A stretch of DNA of 64,000 nucleotides, taken from NCBI GenBank assembly GCA_965224595.1, contig OZ245058.1:1116001-1180000 (forward strand), in the 5' to 3' direction. Positions 33,374 to 42,800 of the stretch are shown here, piece after piece. The notes below the pieces were generated by a model. It saw only the letters and a list, made by a program, of their open reading frames with translations. It had not been told where the DNA came from and did no database searches. The stretch comes from Aliivibrio_A sp016764915. GTDB taxonomy: Bacteria > Pseudomonadota > Gammaproteobacteria > Enterobacterales > Vibrionaceae. The position numbers and the translations under genes are program-made. Within the stretch, counting starts at the first letter, position 1, and each line of letters starts with the position of its first letter.

Positions 33374-33949
33374 TTGAATATAGAAAAGTATAAAAAAATC
33401 GAGTTGCCAGCAGGATATAACGTGTTCACACAGGGCCAATCCTGTGAAAACTATATCGTAGTGACTTCAGGAATAGTGAAGGTTTTTACGAGGTCTGTGG
33501 AGGGAAAAGAGCTGGTCTTATATCGAATTAAACCCAATGAAGTGTGTGTATTGACTACATCTTGTCTGATGGGGAGAAATTGTTATCCGGCAGAAGCGGT
33601 AACAGAAACAGCAGTGACCGCACGTGTTATCCCATTTTATGATTTTAATCAGCAACTTGAGCAATCGAGTGAGTTTCGTCAATTTGTACTTGGAAACTTC
33701 AGTTTAAGATTGGTTGAGTTGATGACTAAATTAGAGTCTATCGCGCTGGAAAGTGTCACCTACCGGTTAAGTGACTACCTGTTTAATCATGCAGTTCAAG
33801 TAGACCATCGTATTACTATCACCCATCAAGAGATCGCCAATGAAATTGGAACCGCGCGCGAAGTGGTGAGTCGACATTTAAAATCGCTTGAACAACAAGG
33901 TGTGATTGCTTTACATCGAGGACAGATTGAACTAATAAAATCGACTTAA
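33374..33949 (+). CDS. Crp/Fnr-family transcription regulator
   Basis: This is a 191-residue regulator with an N-terminal cyclic-nucleotide-binding-like beta-roll (residues 10 to 120), a dimerisation helix, and a C-terminal winged helix containing HQEIANEIGTAREVVSRHLK. The N-terminus lacks the Fnr-type cysteine cluster; Cys24, Cys54, Cys60 and Cys66 are scattered, so a redox or sulfur signal is possible. Start is TTG with GGGG nearby. It is followed after 77 bases by a DUF2892 membrane gene, a frequent partner, which is a likely target. Confidence 0.88.
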   Translation: MNIEKYKKIELPAGYNVFTQGQSCENYIVVTSGIVKVFTRSVEGKELVLYRIKPNEVCVLTTSCLMGRNCYPAEAVTETAVTARVIPFYDFNQQLEQSSEFRQFVLGNFSLRLVELMTKLESIALESVTYRLSDYLFNHAVQVDHRITITHQEIANEIGTAREVVSRHLKSLEQQGVIALHRGQIELIKST

Positions 33950-34026
33950 GTGACAAAGTCACTGAACAACCACTCAACGAACCCTATTATTGAACACTTA
34001 CTTTATATCAGAATGGAGTCAATAAT

Positions 34027-34218
34027 ATGTTTACCAACGAAGCTGGGTTTGATCGCATAGTACGCGTTATTTTAGGTCTTGGTTTAATCAGTTTAGTGTT
34101 TATAGGGCCAGAAAGTGTGTGGGGTTGGATTGGAATTGTGCCATTGTTAACTGGTTTGGTTGGTTTCTGCCCAATATACAAACTGTTCGGCATCAAAACC
34201 AACAGCAAAAAAATCTAA
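34027..34218 (+). CDS. DUF2892 (YgaP-like) small membrane protein
   Basis: This 63-residue protein has two membrane segments (residues about 12 to 30 and 33 to 52) and the family pattern EAGFDRIVRVILGLGLI plus GLVGFCPIYKLFG, in which the FCPIY motif is typical of DUF2892. These proteins often accompany rhodanese domains or Crp/Fnr regulators and are thought to take part in sulfur or redox stress responses. A GGAG site precedes the ATG. Function is not established. Confidence 0.85.
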   Translation: MFTNEAGFDRIVRVILGLGLISLVFIGPESVWGWIGIVPLLTGLVGFCPIYKLFGIKTNSKKI

Positions 34219-34305
34219 AAATCATGATGAATAAAGCTTTTCAAATTTCTAATTTCATTGTAATAAGTAGGGATAGATATCTACATTACTTTAGTGAGAC
34301 GTTAT

Positions 34306-34824
34306 ATGAGTAACGAAATAAAACTGCGTGCTTTAGAGAGAACAGATTTACGCTTTATTCATCAATTAAACAACAACCGAACGATTATGGCCTATTGGTT
34401 TGAAGAGCCATATGAATCCTTTGATGAGTTAGAAGAGCTTTACAATAAACACATCCATGACAGTACTGAGCGACGATTCATTGCCGAAAATAGTCACCAA
34501 AAAGCGATTGGTTTGGTTGAATTAGTTGAAATTAACTACATTCATCGTCGAGCTGAATTTCAGATTATTATCACTCCAGAACATCAAGGACACGGTTACG
34601 CATCAGGATTGATCAAACGTGCACTCAATTATGCTTTCACCATTTTAAATCTGCACAAGGTCTACTTACAAGTGGCGCTCGATAATGAAAAAGCGATTCA
34701 CCTGTATGAACAGTCTGGCTTTGTTGAAGAGGGGAACTTGAAAGAAGAAATTTTCATTAATGGAAAGTACTGTGATGTTAAGCGCATGTTTATATTGCAA
34801 AATAGCTACTTTTCTCAGCAGTAA
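34306..34824 (+). CDS. speG: Spermidine N1-acetyltransferase
   Basis: This 172-residue GNAT enzyme is like E. coli and V. cholerae SpeG (173 to 186 residues). Typical parts are the N-terminal LRALERTDLRFIHQLNNN, the ITPEHQGHGYASGLIKRAL acetyl-CoA loop and NLHKVYLQVALDNEKAIHLY. The ATG at 34306 is preferred over one at 34294. It acetylates spermidine to prevent polyamine toxicity. It stands alone; a polyamine link is shared with the glutathionylspermidine-synthase-like gene further right but the two are not adjacent. Confidence 0.9.
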   Translation: MSNEIKLRALERTDLRFIHQLNNNRTIMAYWFEEPYESFDELEELYNKHIHDSTERRFIAENSHQKAIGLVELVEINYIHRRAEFQIIITPEHQGHGYASGLIKRALNYAFTILNLHKVYLQVALDNEKAIHLYEQSGFVEEGNLKEEIFINGKYCDVKRMFILQNSYFSQQ

Positions 34825-34911
34825 TATAATGTAAGTGACTAGTAATTATCGTGTGAATGCGCGATGATCCCACCTTACCTATCTATATTATCTTCTTACT
34901 GAGTATATAGC

Positions 34912-35826
34912 ATGAAAATAGATTTAACGACCCTAATGACTGAAAGCCGAAATGTGAACAGTGAGCGGATAGATACGCTCTCTACTTCAGAGATACTTAA
35001 AGTTATTAATCAAGAAGATCAAAAAGTTGCGCTTGCCGTTGAACAAATACTTCCTGCAGTGACACAAGTCGTTGACGCCGTAGCTGATGCTTTTCAGCGA
35101 GGAGGTCGATTGATTTATGTAGGTGCTGGTACATCTGGTCGTTTAGGTATTTTAGACGCAAGTGAGTGTCCACCCACTTTTGGTGTTGAGCCAAATTTGG
35201 TTGTTGGACTGATTGCAGGTGGACATCAAGCTATCCTACAAGCGGTGGAGAATGCAGAAGATAACCGAGAACTTGCGGTCAAAGATTTGCAGCAGCTGTC
35301 GTTAAACGCTAATGATGTGTTGCTTGGGATTGCGGCAAGTGGACGTACTCCCTATGTATTGTCAGCGATGGAATATGGATTATCACAAGGCGCATGTGTG
35401 GCCGGATTGAGCTGTAATCCAAACAGTCCGATGACGGCACTGGCTCAAATTGCCATTACCCCTGTAGTTGGACCTGAGGTGGTAACGGGTTCGTCTCGAA
35501 TGAAGGCTGGTACGGCGCAAAAGTTAGTACTGAATATGATAACGACCGCGGCGATGATCAAAACGGGAAAGGTGTTTGGTAATTTAATGGTGGATGTAGA
35601 AGCAACCAATGCCAAGCTCATTCAGAGGCAAAAAAATATTGTTGTAGAAGCGACAGGTTGTCATGAGCAAGAAGCCATCGATGCATTGAGCAAGTGTGAG
35701 AATCATTGTAAGACAGCTATTTTAATGGTGTTGGCGAGTATTAATGCAGAACATGCCAGTGAGAGTTTACAACGACATAATGGGTTTATTCGGCACGCAT
35801 TAAAAGAGATGTTAGCCAAATCGTAG
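34912..35826 (+). CDS. murQ: N-acetylmuramic acid 6-phosphate etherase
   Basis: This 304-residue SIS-domain enzyme cleaves the lactyl ether of MurNAc-6-phosphate to GlcNAc-6-phosphate in peptidoglycan recycling. The motifs are intact: GGRLIYVGAGTSGRLGILDA, SECPPTFG, and VVTGSSRMKAGTAQKLVLNM. Length equals the family norm. No murP or other recycling gene is next to it, so it is transcribed alone. Confidence 0.96.
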   Translation: MKIDLTTLMTESRNVNSERIDTLSTSEILKVINQEDQKVALAVEQILPAVTQVVDAVADAFQRGGRLIYVGAGTSGRLGILDASECPPTFGVEPNLVVGLIAGGHQAILQAVENAEDNRELAVKDLQQLSLNANDVLLGIAASGRTPYVLSAMEYGLSQGACVAGLSCNPNSPMTALAQIAITPVVGPEVVTGSSRMKAGTAQKLVLNMITTAAMIKTGKVFGNLMVDVEATNAKLIQRQKNIVVEATGCHEQEAIDALSKCENHCKTAILMVLASINAEHASESLQRHNGFIRHALKEMLAKS

Positions 35827-36111
35827 TCAACAGATATGCGCTCCGTAGATTGCACTGGAGTGCATACTGATTTACAGTATTAAACAATTAACCACATAGA
35901 ATTTACGCCAAACTAATAGCTCCATCATATCCATTGTTTTATATGGGTTTTTATTTGCGAACTGAATCATTGCAGCATTAGTGACATTATGTTCATAGTG
36001 TTCAGATAAAGTAAATTAACAACAAGAATTATCGTGTACAAACCCTGTCAGCAACACTAGATTGTAGTGATTGATGAGTGACTCCTTAGTCATCATTTAT
36101 GTTCAATCTAT

Positions 36112-36651
36112 ATGGGTTGCTTAATGGTAGTATCGAAAAATAAGCTGTTTCTGAATTTTAACTACACTCAATACAGTGCTGTAATGTTGTTGTTAGTATC
36201 ATTTATGCTGCCTGTTCTTGCTGCACCATCGATCTTTAACTCCCAAATTCCCGATACCATTTATGGATGGAAAGCGTTTATTTCAGGCTTGATTCAGTTA
36301 ATATTTGTTAGCGGTTTAGTGATACAGAAAACTATAAATGCAGTGATCAGTTTCAACCTATCTGGACTGGTATCAGTATTTGAAGCTGTTTTGGTCGGTA
36401 TACCCGTATTAGCTAATTTTACGTTTGTCTGTTGTCTTGTTCATAGACATAGGAACAATAATAAAAATGCGACTTATTTGGCCCTGCTCACCACATCGCT
36501 TATGCTGATTTTCATACTACACCACCAAGCTTTTATTGGTCCGAATATATCAATGACGCTGATTGAGCCGCTGTTTGGGGCTTATGTATGGGCGGCGTCT
36601 GGATTTGTTCTGTTTTTGTCGTGCCTGTTGAGCAAGCAGCGTGTAGGTTGA
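36112..36651 (+). CDS. Unknown four-span membrane protein
   Basis: This is a 179-residue protein with four predicted membrane segments (about 22 to 40, 55 to 72, 85 to 112, 122 to 142, and possibly a fifth at 150 to 170). No family is recognised. Met codons at residues 1 and 5 are both possible starts. It faces the ParA-like gene on the opposite strand, with only eight bases between the stops. It may be a small inner-membrane protein of the accessory genome. Confidence 0.6.
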   Translation: MGCLMVVSKNKLFLNFNYTQYSAVMLLLVSFMLPVLAAPSIFNSQIPDTIYGWKAFISGLIQLIFVSGLVIQKTINAVISFNLSGLVSVFEAVLVGIPVLANFTFVCCLVHRHRNNNKNATYLALLTTSLMLIFILHHQAFIGPNISMTLIEPLFGAYVWAASGFVLFLSCLLSKQRVG

Positions 36652-36659
36652 GATAACCG

Positions 36660-37424
36660 CTAGGACTGAAGAGTGAAGGGGTGGTTTTGTTTGGTTTTTT
36701 TTTTATCGCTAGCCTTGGTGAAATCGGTAACATTAGCCGGCAATGGTATTTCTACTTCAGGGATCTGAAGACCAATCCAATCAGTTAATGTCTTCCACAA
36801 CTGACTATCCACAGTCGGATTAATATCTAAAAAACAGGCCTGAGTAGAAAACATTTCTTGATAACAGCTGTCTTCTGTCATTGCGCCTAGTAGTGGATAT
36901 TTCATGTGTTTAAGTACATTTTCTACACATTCATGGCCAATGTTATTTTTGCTCGCACGAGTGATAACAAACGCTAATTCGACACCGTTTCGACTGAATA
37001 TTTTTGAAGAGATTAGCTGTTTAACAAACTTCAACATAGAGTGAATATCAATCGGTGATGGCTGTAGAGGGAATACGATCTTATCGACCATTGAAATGTA
37101 TTTTTCCATTTCAAATAGACTGAAGTTGGAGGGTGAATCTACCACTGTTATTTCAGTATCAGCTTCAAGGCGCAGTGCTAAAGAAAATGGGATATGAGAT
37201 GTTGGAAGATATTTTTGTGCTCTTACGTCTGGATTTTTTGAACCCCAGTAATAACTTGTTTCTTGCGGATCAAGATCAATGATCTCTGTTTTTTTGCCGT
37301 TATGAGCATAAAGAGAGGCAATAGAGATTGCCAGCGTTGATTTACCAGCGCCGCCTTTTCGATTAATGACAAGAATTTTCTTGCATGCTGCTCTTTTATA
37401 TCCGACTAAGATAATTAACTCCAA
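36660..37424 (-). CDS. Orphan ParA/MinD-like ATPase
   Basis: This is a protein of about 254 residues with a deviant Walker A motif (NRKGGAGKSTLA, with the signature lysine) near residue 21, DLDPQ in switch I and VVDSP in Walker B. There is no ParB-like gene or ParA N-terminal HTH, so it is a short ParA of the type that positions cargo such as chemoreceptor arrays or plasmid-like elements. The first codon is uncertain: the frame opens at a TTG and no ATG precedes the Walker A motif. A small palindrome (GAAAT-TTG-ATTTC) lies 21 bases upstream. Confidence 0.85.
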   Translation of the reverse strand: MELIILVGYKRAACKKILVINRKGGAGKSTLAISIASLYAHNGKKTEIIDLDPQETSYYWGSKNPDVRAQKYLPTSHIPFSLALRLEADTEITVVDSPSNFSLFEMEKYISMVDKIVFPLQPSPIDIHSMLKFVKQLISSKIFSRNGVELAFVITRASKNNIGHECVENVLKHMKYPLLGAMTEDSCYQEMFSTQACFLDINPTVDSQLWKTLTDWIGLQIPEVEIPLPANVTDFTKASDKKKTKQNHPFTLQS

Positions 37425-37656
37425 ATCACTCAGAAAATCATTTTGAAATTTGATTTCAGTTTACTACGATTAAATGGCTCAGTATGTGCATCTATCTTCA
37501 GTTATTCAATAAAGTATTGACATATCTGCTCAAAAAGCAATGTTATTCTCAAATAACTCCATCGCTGGAGTAATAAAATATAGGCAGAGCAAAAATATAC
37601 GCATACAATATGAAATAAAATATCATTAAAAATCTCCTATAAGCGATTGTATTCTT

Positions 37657-38154
37657 ATGGTCACGATTCGACGTGCAAAATATTCAGATTTAGAACAGCT
37701 CAATGCTTTGATGTATGACTTGCATCAATTTCACCACGATGCTTGCCCAGAACATTTCAAAACTGCCGATGAAATTATTGAAGAGAAGAGTATTTCAACC
37801 TATTTGGATGAACCTGAATGTTTGCTTTACATTGCCGTTGATGACAGAAAAGCGGATAACGACTCTATTATAGGTTTTGTGACTGGGAATTTTTGTGAAT
37901 TGATCTCTGTGGTAAGTAAACCTGTGATGATGGGGTCAATCGATGAGTTATACGTCGTGCCTGCTTGTCGTCGCCAGGGTATTGCAGAGAAGTTATTTGG
38001 TCGAATTGAACAAGAGTTTTTAGATTATGGCGTACAGCAACTCTTTGTGGAGGTGTGGGATTTTAATCACGCAGCGCTTGAGTTTTATCATTCAAAGCAG
38101 TTAACCCCCCATATACATTGGTTAAGAAAAGACCTAACGGGACTGAATAAGTGA
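37657..38154 (+). CDS. GNAT N-acetyltransferase
   Basis: This is a 165-residue GNAT enzyme. The core strand and acetyl-CoA loop are VMMGSIDELYVVPACRRQGI followed by AEKLFGRIEQE, and the end of the domain is QQLFVEVWDFNHAALEFY. It overlaps the Nudix-PAP2 gene by four bases (GTGA), so the two are co-translated, but no functional link is known. The acceptor substrate cannot be predicted. Confidence 0.88.
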   Translation: MVTIRRAKYSDLEQLNALMYDLHQFHHDACPEHFKTADEIIEEKSISTYLDEPECLLYIAVDDRKADNDSIIGFVTGNFCELISVVSKPVMMGSIDELYVVPACRRQGIAEKLFGRIEQEFLDYGVQQLFVEVWDFNHAALEFYHSKQLTPHIHWLRKDLTGLNK

Positions 38155-39644
38155 TCGTGTACTTATACCGAAAGTTCAGTATGTTAATTATGCCTCTACT
38201 GCTGCTGTTTTCAATTTTTTCAGTTCAAGCGGAGCTGCATTCGAGTGCCCCCTCTAACACCAGGTTGACGGAAATACCGGAGAACATCGTAGGTTCAGTC
38301 TGTGTCATTCATGTGGGTGACAAAGTAGTGATGATCAAAGAGTTGATAACAGGTAAGTTTTCATTGCCAGGGGGAGGCATTGATGACGGAGAAACGTACC
38401 AACAAGCTGCCGAAAGAGAGGTGTGGGAAGAGACCGGGTTAGTGGTAACTGCAAAAAATATTCTTGCAACCGATACCAGTGCCGTTATTTATTCTTGTCA
38501 TAGTGACTCTGAAATACTGGCCAGCGGTTATGAGCCAAGAGATGGTTTTCATATAATCCCATCGTGGTTTTCACCCCATTATGGTAGTGAAGTTAGAGAC
38601 GTATTTTTAGTCGACCTTAACTATATTAGTAAAAGTGAATATCGTTTTCCTTTGCAATTTCCTCATATTGCCCGATGGATTATCAATGAAAAAGAGAGTG
38701 ATGTTGCTTATTTTGACCAGTTGATTGAAGCGGCCTCACCGATTCATCAAACAGAGCTGTCGTGGATCGTTACGTTTCAACGATCGATTGATGAGTTACC
38801 GTCACTGCTATCAAATATAATTAAAAGTATTCTGTGGTCGCTTAATTTCTCTAGTGAGCAATATGTCATATTTTTATTATTTCCTATCTGTTTGGTATTG
38901 TTCGGTCGTGATTTTAGTTTGAAACTCATATTTGCACTGTTAATTAGTGTGGTGTTTGCCATTGTTGCGAAGCAGGAGATTGGTTGGCCGCGTCCCTATA
39001 TTTATATCCCCCAAATACAGAAAATTCCGGCAAATGGCTTTGGTATGCCGAGTATCAATTCGATGGTTGTGGTGATTATTTACGCCATGTTATGGCGTGA
39101 GTTAACGAGACGTTATGGCGAACAGTTACGCGCTCGATTCATACCGCTGTTTATTTTTTTAGCATTAGGCACTTCAGTTGCAAGAATCTGGCTAGGGGTT
39201 CAATTTATTTCGGACTCTATGGCAGGAATAGCATTAGGGTTGTTAGTGGTGTGGCACTTTGTTCGGCTTGAAGGTAAACCTAATCATTCAACCGATGTAA
39301 TATTAGCTTCTCCAATATTTTGGTGGATTGTTGCTGCATGTATTGGATTGGTCGGCATATCGCTTCATATTGCCAGTTGTATTTATATTTCGGCAGCGGC
39401 GATTGCGGTAGCGTTAAGTGTTCAATCATTCGCCAAGTACACACCACCAATACATCGAAGTAGTAAACTTAAAGTGCTCTTTTTTAGTCTCACTGGCGTC
39501 ATAGCGATCATTTATGGTGCGAGTTTGTTATCAGAATTGATCTCGGCTAGCAGCATTGCATCCATCGCGACGAGTTCGGCACTATATTTCACTGTTGTTC
39601 TATTTAGCCTTGGCAGTGTATCGATGTTATCAAATCGAGAATGA
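38151..39644 (+). CDS. Nudix hydrolase fused to a degenerate PAP2-type membrane domain
   Basis: This is a 497-residue protein with an N-terminal hydrophobic signal (MLIMPLLLLFSIF), a Nudix domain at about 40 to 190, and seven or so membrane segments to the end. The Nudix box is intact (GGIDDGETYQQ then AAEREVWEETGL, about residues 73 to 95). The membrane half has the PAP2 first motif KQEIGWPRP near residue 274, but the second motif reads PSINS where PSGH is expected, and the third reads ARIWLGVQFISD where the nucleophilic His is replaced by Gln. The PAP2 half is thus probably inactive. Fusions of these two domains are known in Vibrio relatives. GTG start. Confidence 0.82.
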   Translation: MIVYLYRKFSMLIMPLLLLFSIFSVQAELHSSAPSNTRLTEIPENIVGSVCVIHVGDKVVMIKELITGKFSLPGGGIDDGETYQQAAEREVWEETGLVVTAKNILATDTSAVIYSCHSDSEILASGYEPRDGFHIIPSWFSPHYGSEVRDVFLVDLNYISKSEYRFPLQFPHIARWIINEKESDVAYFDQLIEAASPIHQTELSWIVTFQRSIDELPSLLSNIIKSILWSLNFSSEQYVIFLLFPICLVLFGRDFSLKLIFALLISVVFAIVAKQEIGWPRPYIYIPQIQKIPANGFGMPSINSMVVVIIYAMLWRELTRRYGEQLRARFIPLFIFLALGTSVARIWLGVQFISDSMAGIALGLLVVWHFVRLEGKPNHSTDVILASPIFWWIVAACIGLVGISLHIASCIYISAAAIAVALSVQSFAKYTPPIHRSSKLKVLFFSLTGVIAIIYGASLLSELISASSIASIATSSALYFTVVLFSLGSVSMLSNRE

Positions 39645-39676
39645 ACAGTAGTTTAGTACCTAATTAGAAGTATATT

Positions 39677-39702
39677 AAGAGTCCTTTTTGGACTCTTTTT
39701 TT
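39677..39702 (+). terminator. Intrinsic terminator after the Nudix-PAP2 gene
   Basis: An eight-base-pair stem (AAGAGTCC / GGACTCTT) with a five-T loop is followed by a T run. It lies about 33 bases after the stop codon. Confidence 0.85.
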
Positions 39703-39882
39703 GTTATGTGACAGAGGTGAAGTTTGTTAGTGGGTCATAATCAGAAAATATCTTTTATCCCTGTTTTAAATCAAAGATAAGATCACGGTCGAAACGTATT
39801 ATCAACAAAATAAAATCAATAATCCCCAACTCTCCTTGCCTAAAATAATAGATAAAATGGCAAATGCAATAGTGAGTAAGCA

Positions 39883-42800
39883 ATGAAATCAATAATAATA
39901 GATAGCATTAATATAGATGTATTTGAATCCAAATCCATACTGCAAGTAGCGAAAGATCATGATATCGATATTCCATCGCTTTGCGGTCTTAATACCAAGG
40001 GTGAAAAAGTCGCCTGTGATGTGTGTGTCGTTGAAGTTGATGGAGAAATAAAACGCTCTTGTGAATTGACCGCAGAACCTGGAATGATCATTAACACGCA
40101 ATCACCAGCGCTCACCACCCATAGACAAACGGCATTAAGTAACATTCTCTCTGATCACTACGCAGACTGTTTAGCTCCTTGTCAAACTGCGTGCCCTGCT
40201 GGTGTAGATGTTCAATCATACCTTCATTTTATTGCGCAAAATGAGCACAAAAAAGCGGTCGAAGTGATTAAACGCACCCTTCCTATGCCTCTGTCGATTG
40301 GCCGTGTATGTCCCGCATTTTGTGAAACAGAGTGTCGCCGTGGTTTGGTCGATGAACCCATTGCGATTCGCCAATTAAAACGCCATGCGTCAGACATTGA
40401 TTTGCATGCTCAAGAGAGTTACACACCACCGAAAAAAGCCGCTAAAGGTAAAAAGATTGCGGTTGTGGGCAGTGGGCCTGGAGGACTGACATGTGGTTAC
40501 TACCTAACAAACGAAGGGTATGAAGTAACGGTACTTGAATCGATGCCTGCAGCAGGTGGTTGGTTAAGATATGGTATTCCTGAGTATCGATTACCGAAAT
40601 CTATCTTGGATAAAGAGATAGAGATCATGTGTAAAAATGGCATGACCATTGAGCTGAATAAACACTTAGGAACAGACTTTAGTTTAAGTCAGTTAACTCA
40701 AGAGTTTGATGCTGTCTGTATGGCGATTGGCGCTTCTCAAGCCGTTGATATGAAATATGAAGGCAGTGACTTAGATGGTTGCTATCTAGGGGTGGATTAC
40801 TTAAAAGATTTTACTACGGTACAGAGTTATACAACGGGTAAGAAAGTCGCTGTCATCGGTGGTGGTAATACCGCGATAGATTGCGCTAGAACAGCAGCGA
40901 GAACTGGGGCAGATACCACCATTATCTATCGCAGAACGCGTGCTGAAATGCCCGCAGAAGAGTATGAAATTGTAGAAGCTGAACATGAAGGGGTAAAATT
41001 CCATTACCTAACCAATCCTGTTGAGAACATTGCAGACAGTAATGGACGTGTGACGGCCATTAAACTCGAAAAAATGGCACTTGGTGAGGCTGACTCATCA
41101 GGACGCCGCCGTCCAGAACCGACTGGAGAGTACTTCACCGAAGCATTTGATACGGTCATTCCAGCGGTATCTCAAAAGCCAGATGTCAGTTTCTTAGAAA
41201 AAGAAGAGCTTGAGTTGCCATTAACACGCTGGTTAACGGCTGATGCTAACGATGACACCATGCACTCTGGTATTAACAATATTTTCTGTATTGGTGACTT
41301 TAGACGTGGACCTGCGACAGCTGTTGAAGCGGTTGCTGATGGGCGCATTGCGGCCGAAGCGATAGACCGTTTCTTTAACGGTGATATGGAAAACATCCCG
41401 GTTAAAGCTTTTAACTCTCAGAAAGAGAAAAAGACAGCGCAAGTTGAAACCACGCAGTATCAAAATATCGTGAAAGTGATGCGTAAAGTGATGCCTGAAC
41501 TGACAACAGCTCAACGAGAACAAAGCTTTGAAGAGGTTGAAACTGGGTTTGACAATAGAGATGCCATTGCAGAAGCAGAACGCTGCTTAGAGTGTGCTTG
41601 TCAGGTCAATACTAACTGTGATCTTCGAGACCTTGGCACTGAGTATAAGGTGGAAAGTGAGGATCTGTTTGCCGAAGATCGTAAAAAGTTCGCCATAGAT
41701 GATTCGTCTGAATTCATTGTATTTGATAGAAACCGCTGCATTAGTTGTGGTCAGTGCGTTGATGTATGTAATGAAACGAACGTCCATAATGTGATTAAGT
41801 TTGAACAAAATGAAGATGGTTCAAGTGCGGGTCGTCCGCAGTGTCGTCCTGGTTTTGATAATACCTTCAACATGGGTGACTCCAACTGTGTTCAGTGTGG
41901 CGCGTGTGTTCAAGCGTGCCCAGTTGGGGCTCTGGTTGATGCAAGAGACAAATCACAAGGCCGCGTTGAGATGCTACGCCAGGTCGATACTATCTGTACC
42001 TATTGTGGTGTGGGTTGTAAGTTGACCATGTTTGTCGATGATGCCAAAAACAAAATTCGCTATGTACAAGGCAGTAAAAACTCACCAGTCAATGAAGGTA
42101 TGTTGTGTGTGAAAGGGCGTTTTGGTTTTGATTTCATTCAAAGCAAGCAACGTCTGGATGTACCGTTGATTCGTAAAGATGGCGTACTTCAACCAGCAAG
42201 CTGGGAAGAGGCGATCAATCTAGTTGCTGATAAGTTTAGTTCGATTAAGGCCAGCAAAGGCAGCAATGCCCTGGCGGGTTTCTCATCAGCAAAAACCACC
42301 AATGAAGACAATTATGTATTCCAAAAATTGGTTCGCAGAGAGTTCGAAACCAATAACTTAGACCACTGTGCACGACTGTGTCATTCCACGACCGTAACAG
42401 GTCTTGAAGCTTCATTAGGAAGTGGGGCAATGACTAATGATATTCCGAGCATTAAACATTCGGATGTGATTTTCATTATTGGTTCTGATACGACGTCGGC
42501 ACACCCGATCATTGGGTCACACATTAAACAGGCAATTCGTCACCATGGCGCTAGACTGATTGTAGCGGACCCGAAAAAAATCAAAATTGCAGATGATGCT
42601 TTGCTTTATGTTGCGCAGCGACCTGGCACTGATGTGATGTTATTAAACGGCATCATGCATCAAATCATCATCAATGGTTGGCAGGATGAAAGCTTCATTG
42701 CTGAAAAGTGTGAAGGATTTGAAGAACTAAGAGATGAAGTATCGGATCAGAAATATTCGGCTGAAAATGTTGAGCTGATCACCGGTGTTAAAGCAAAAGA

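Noticed and set aside
42379..42381. Selenocysteine in the formate dehydrogenase
   Set aside because: The active-site codon is TGT (Cys); no in-frame TGA is present.
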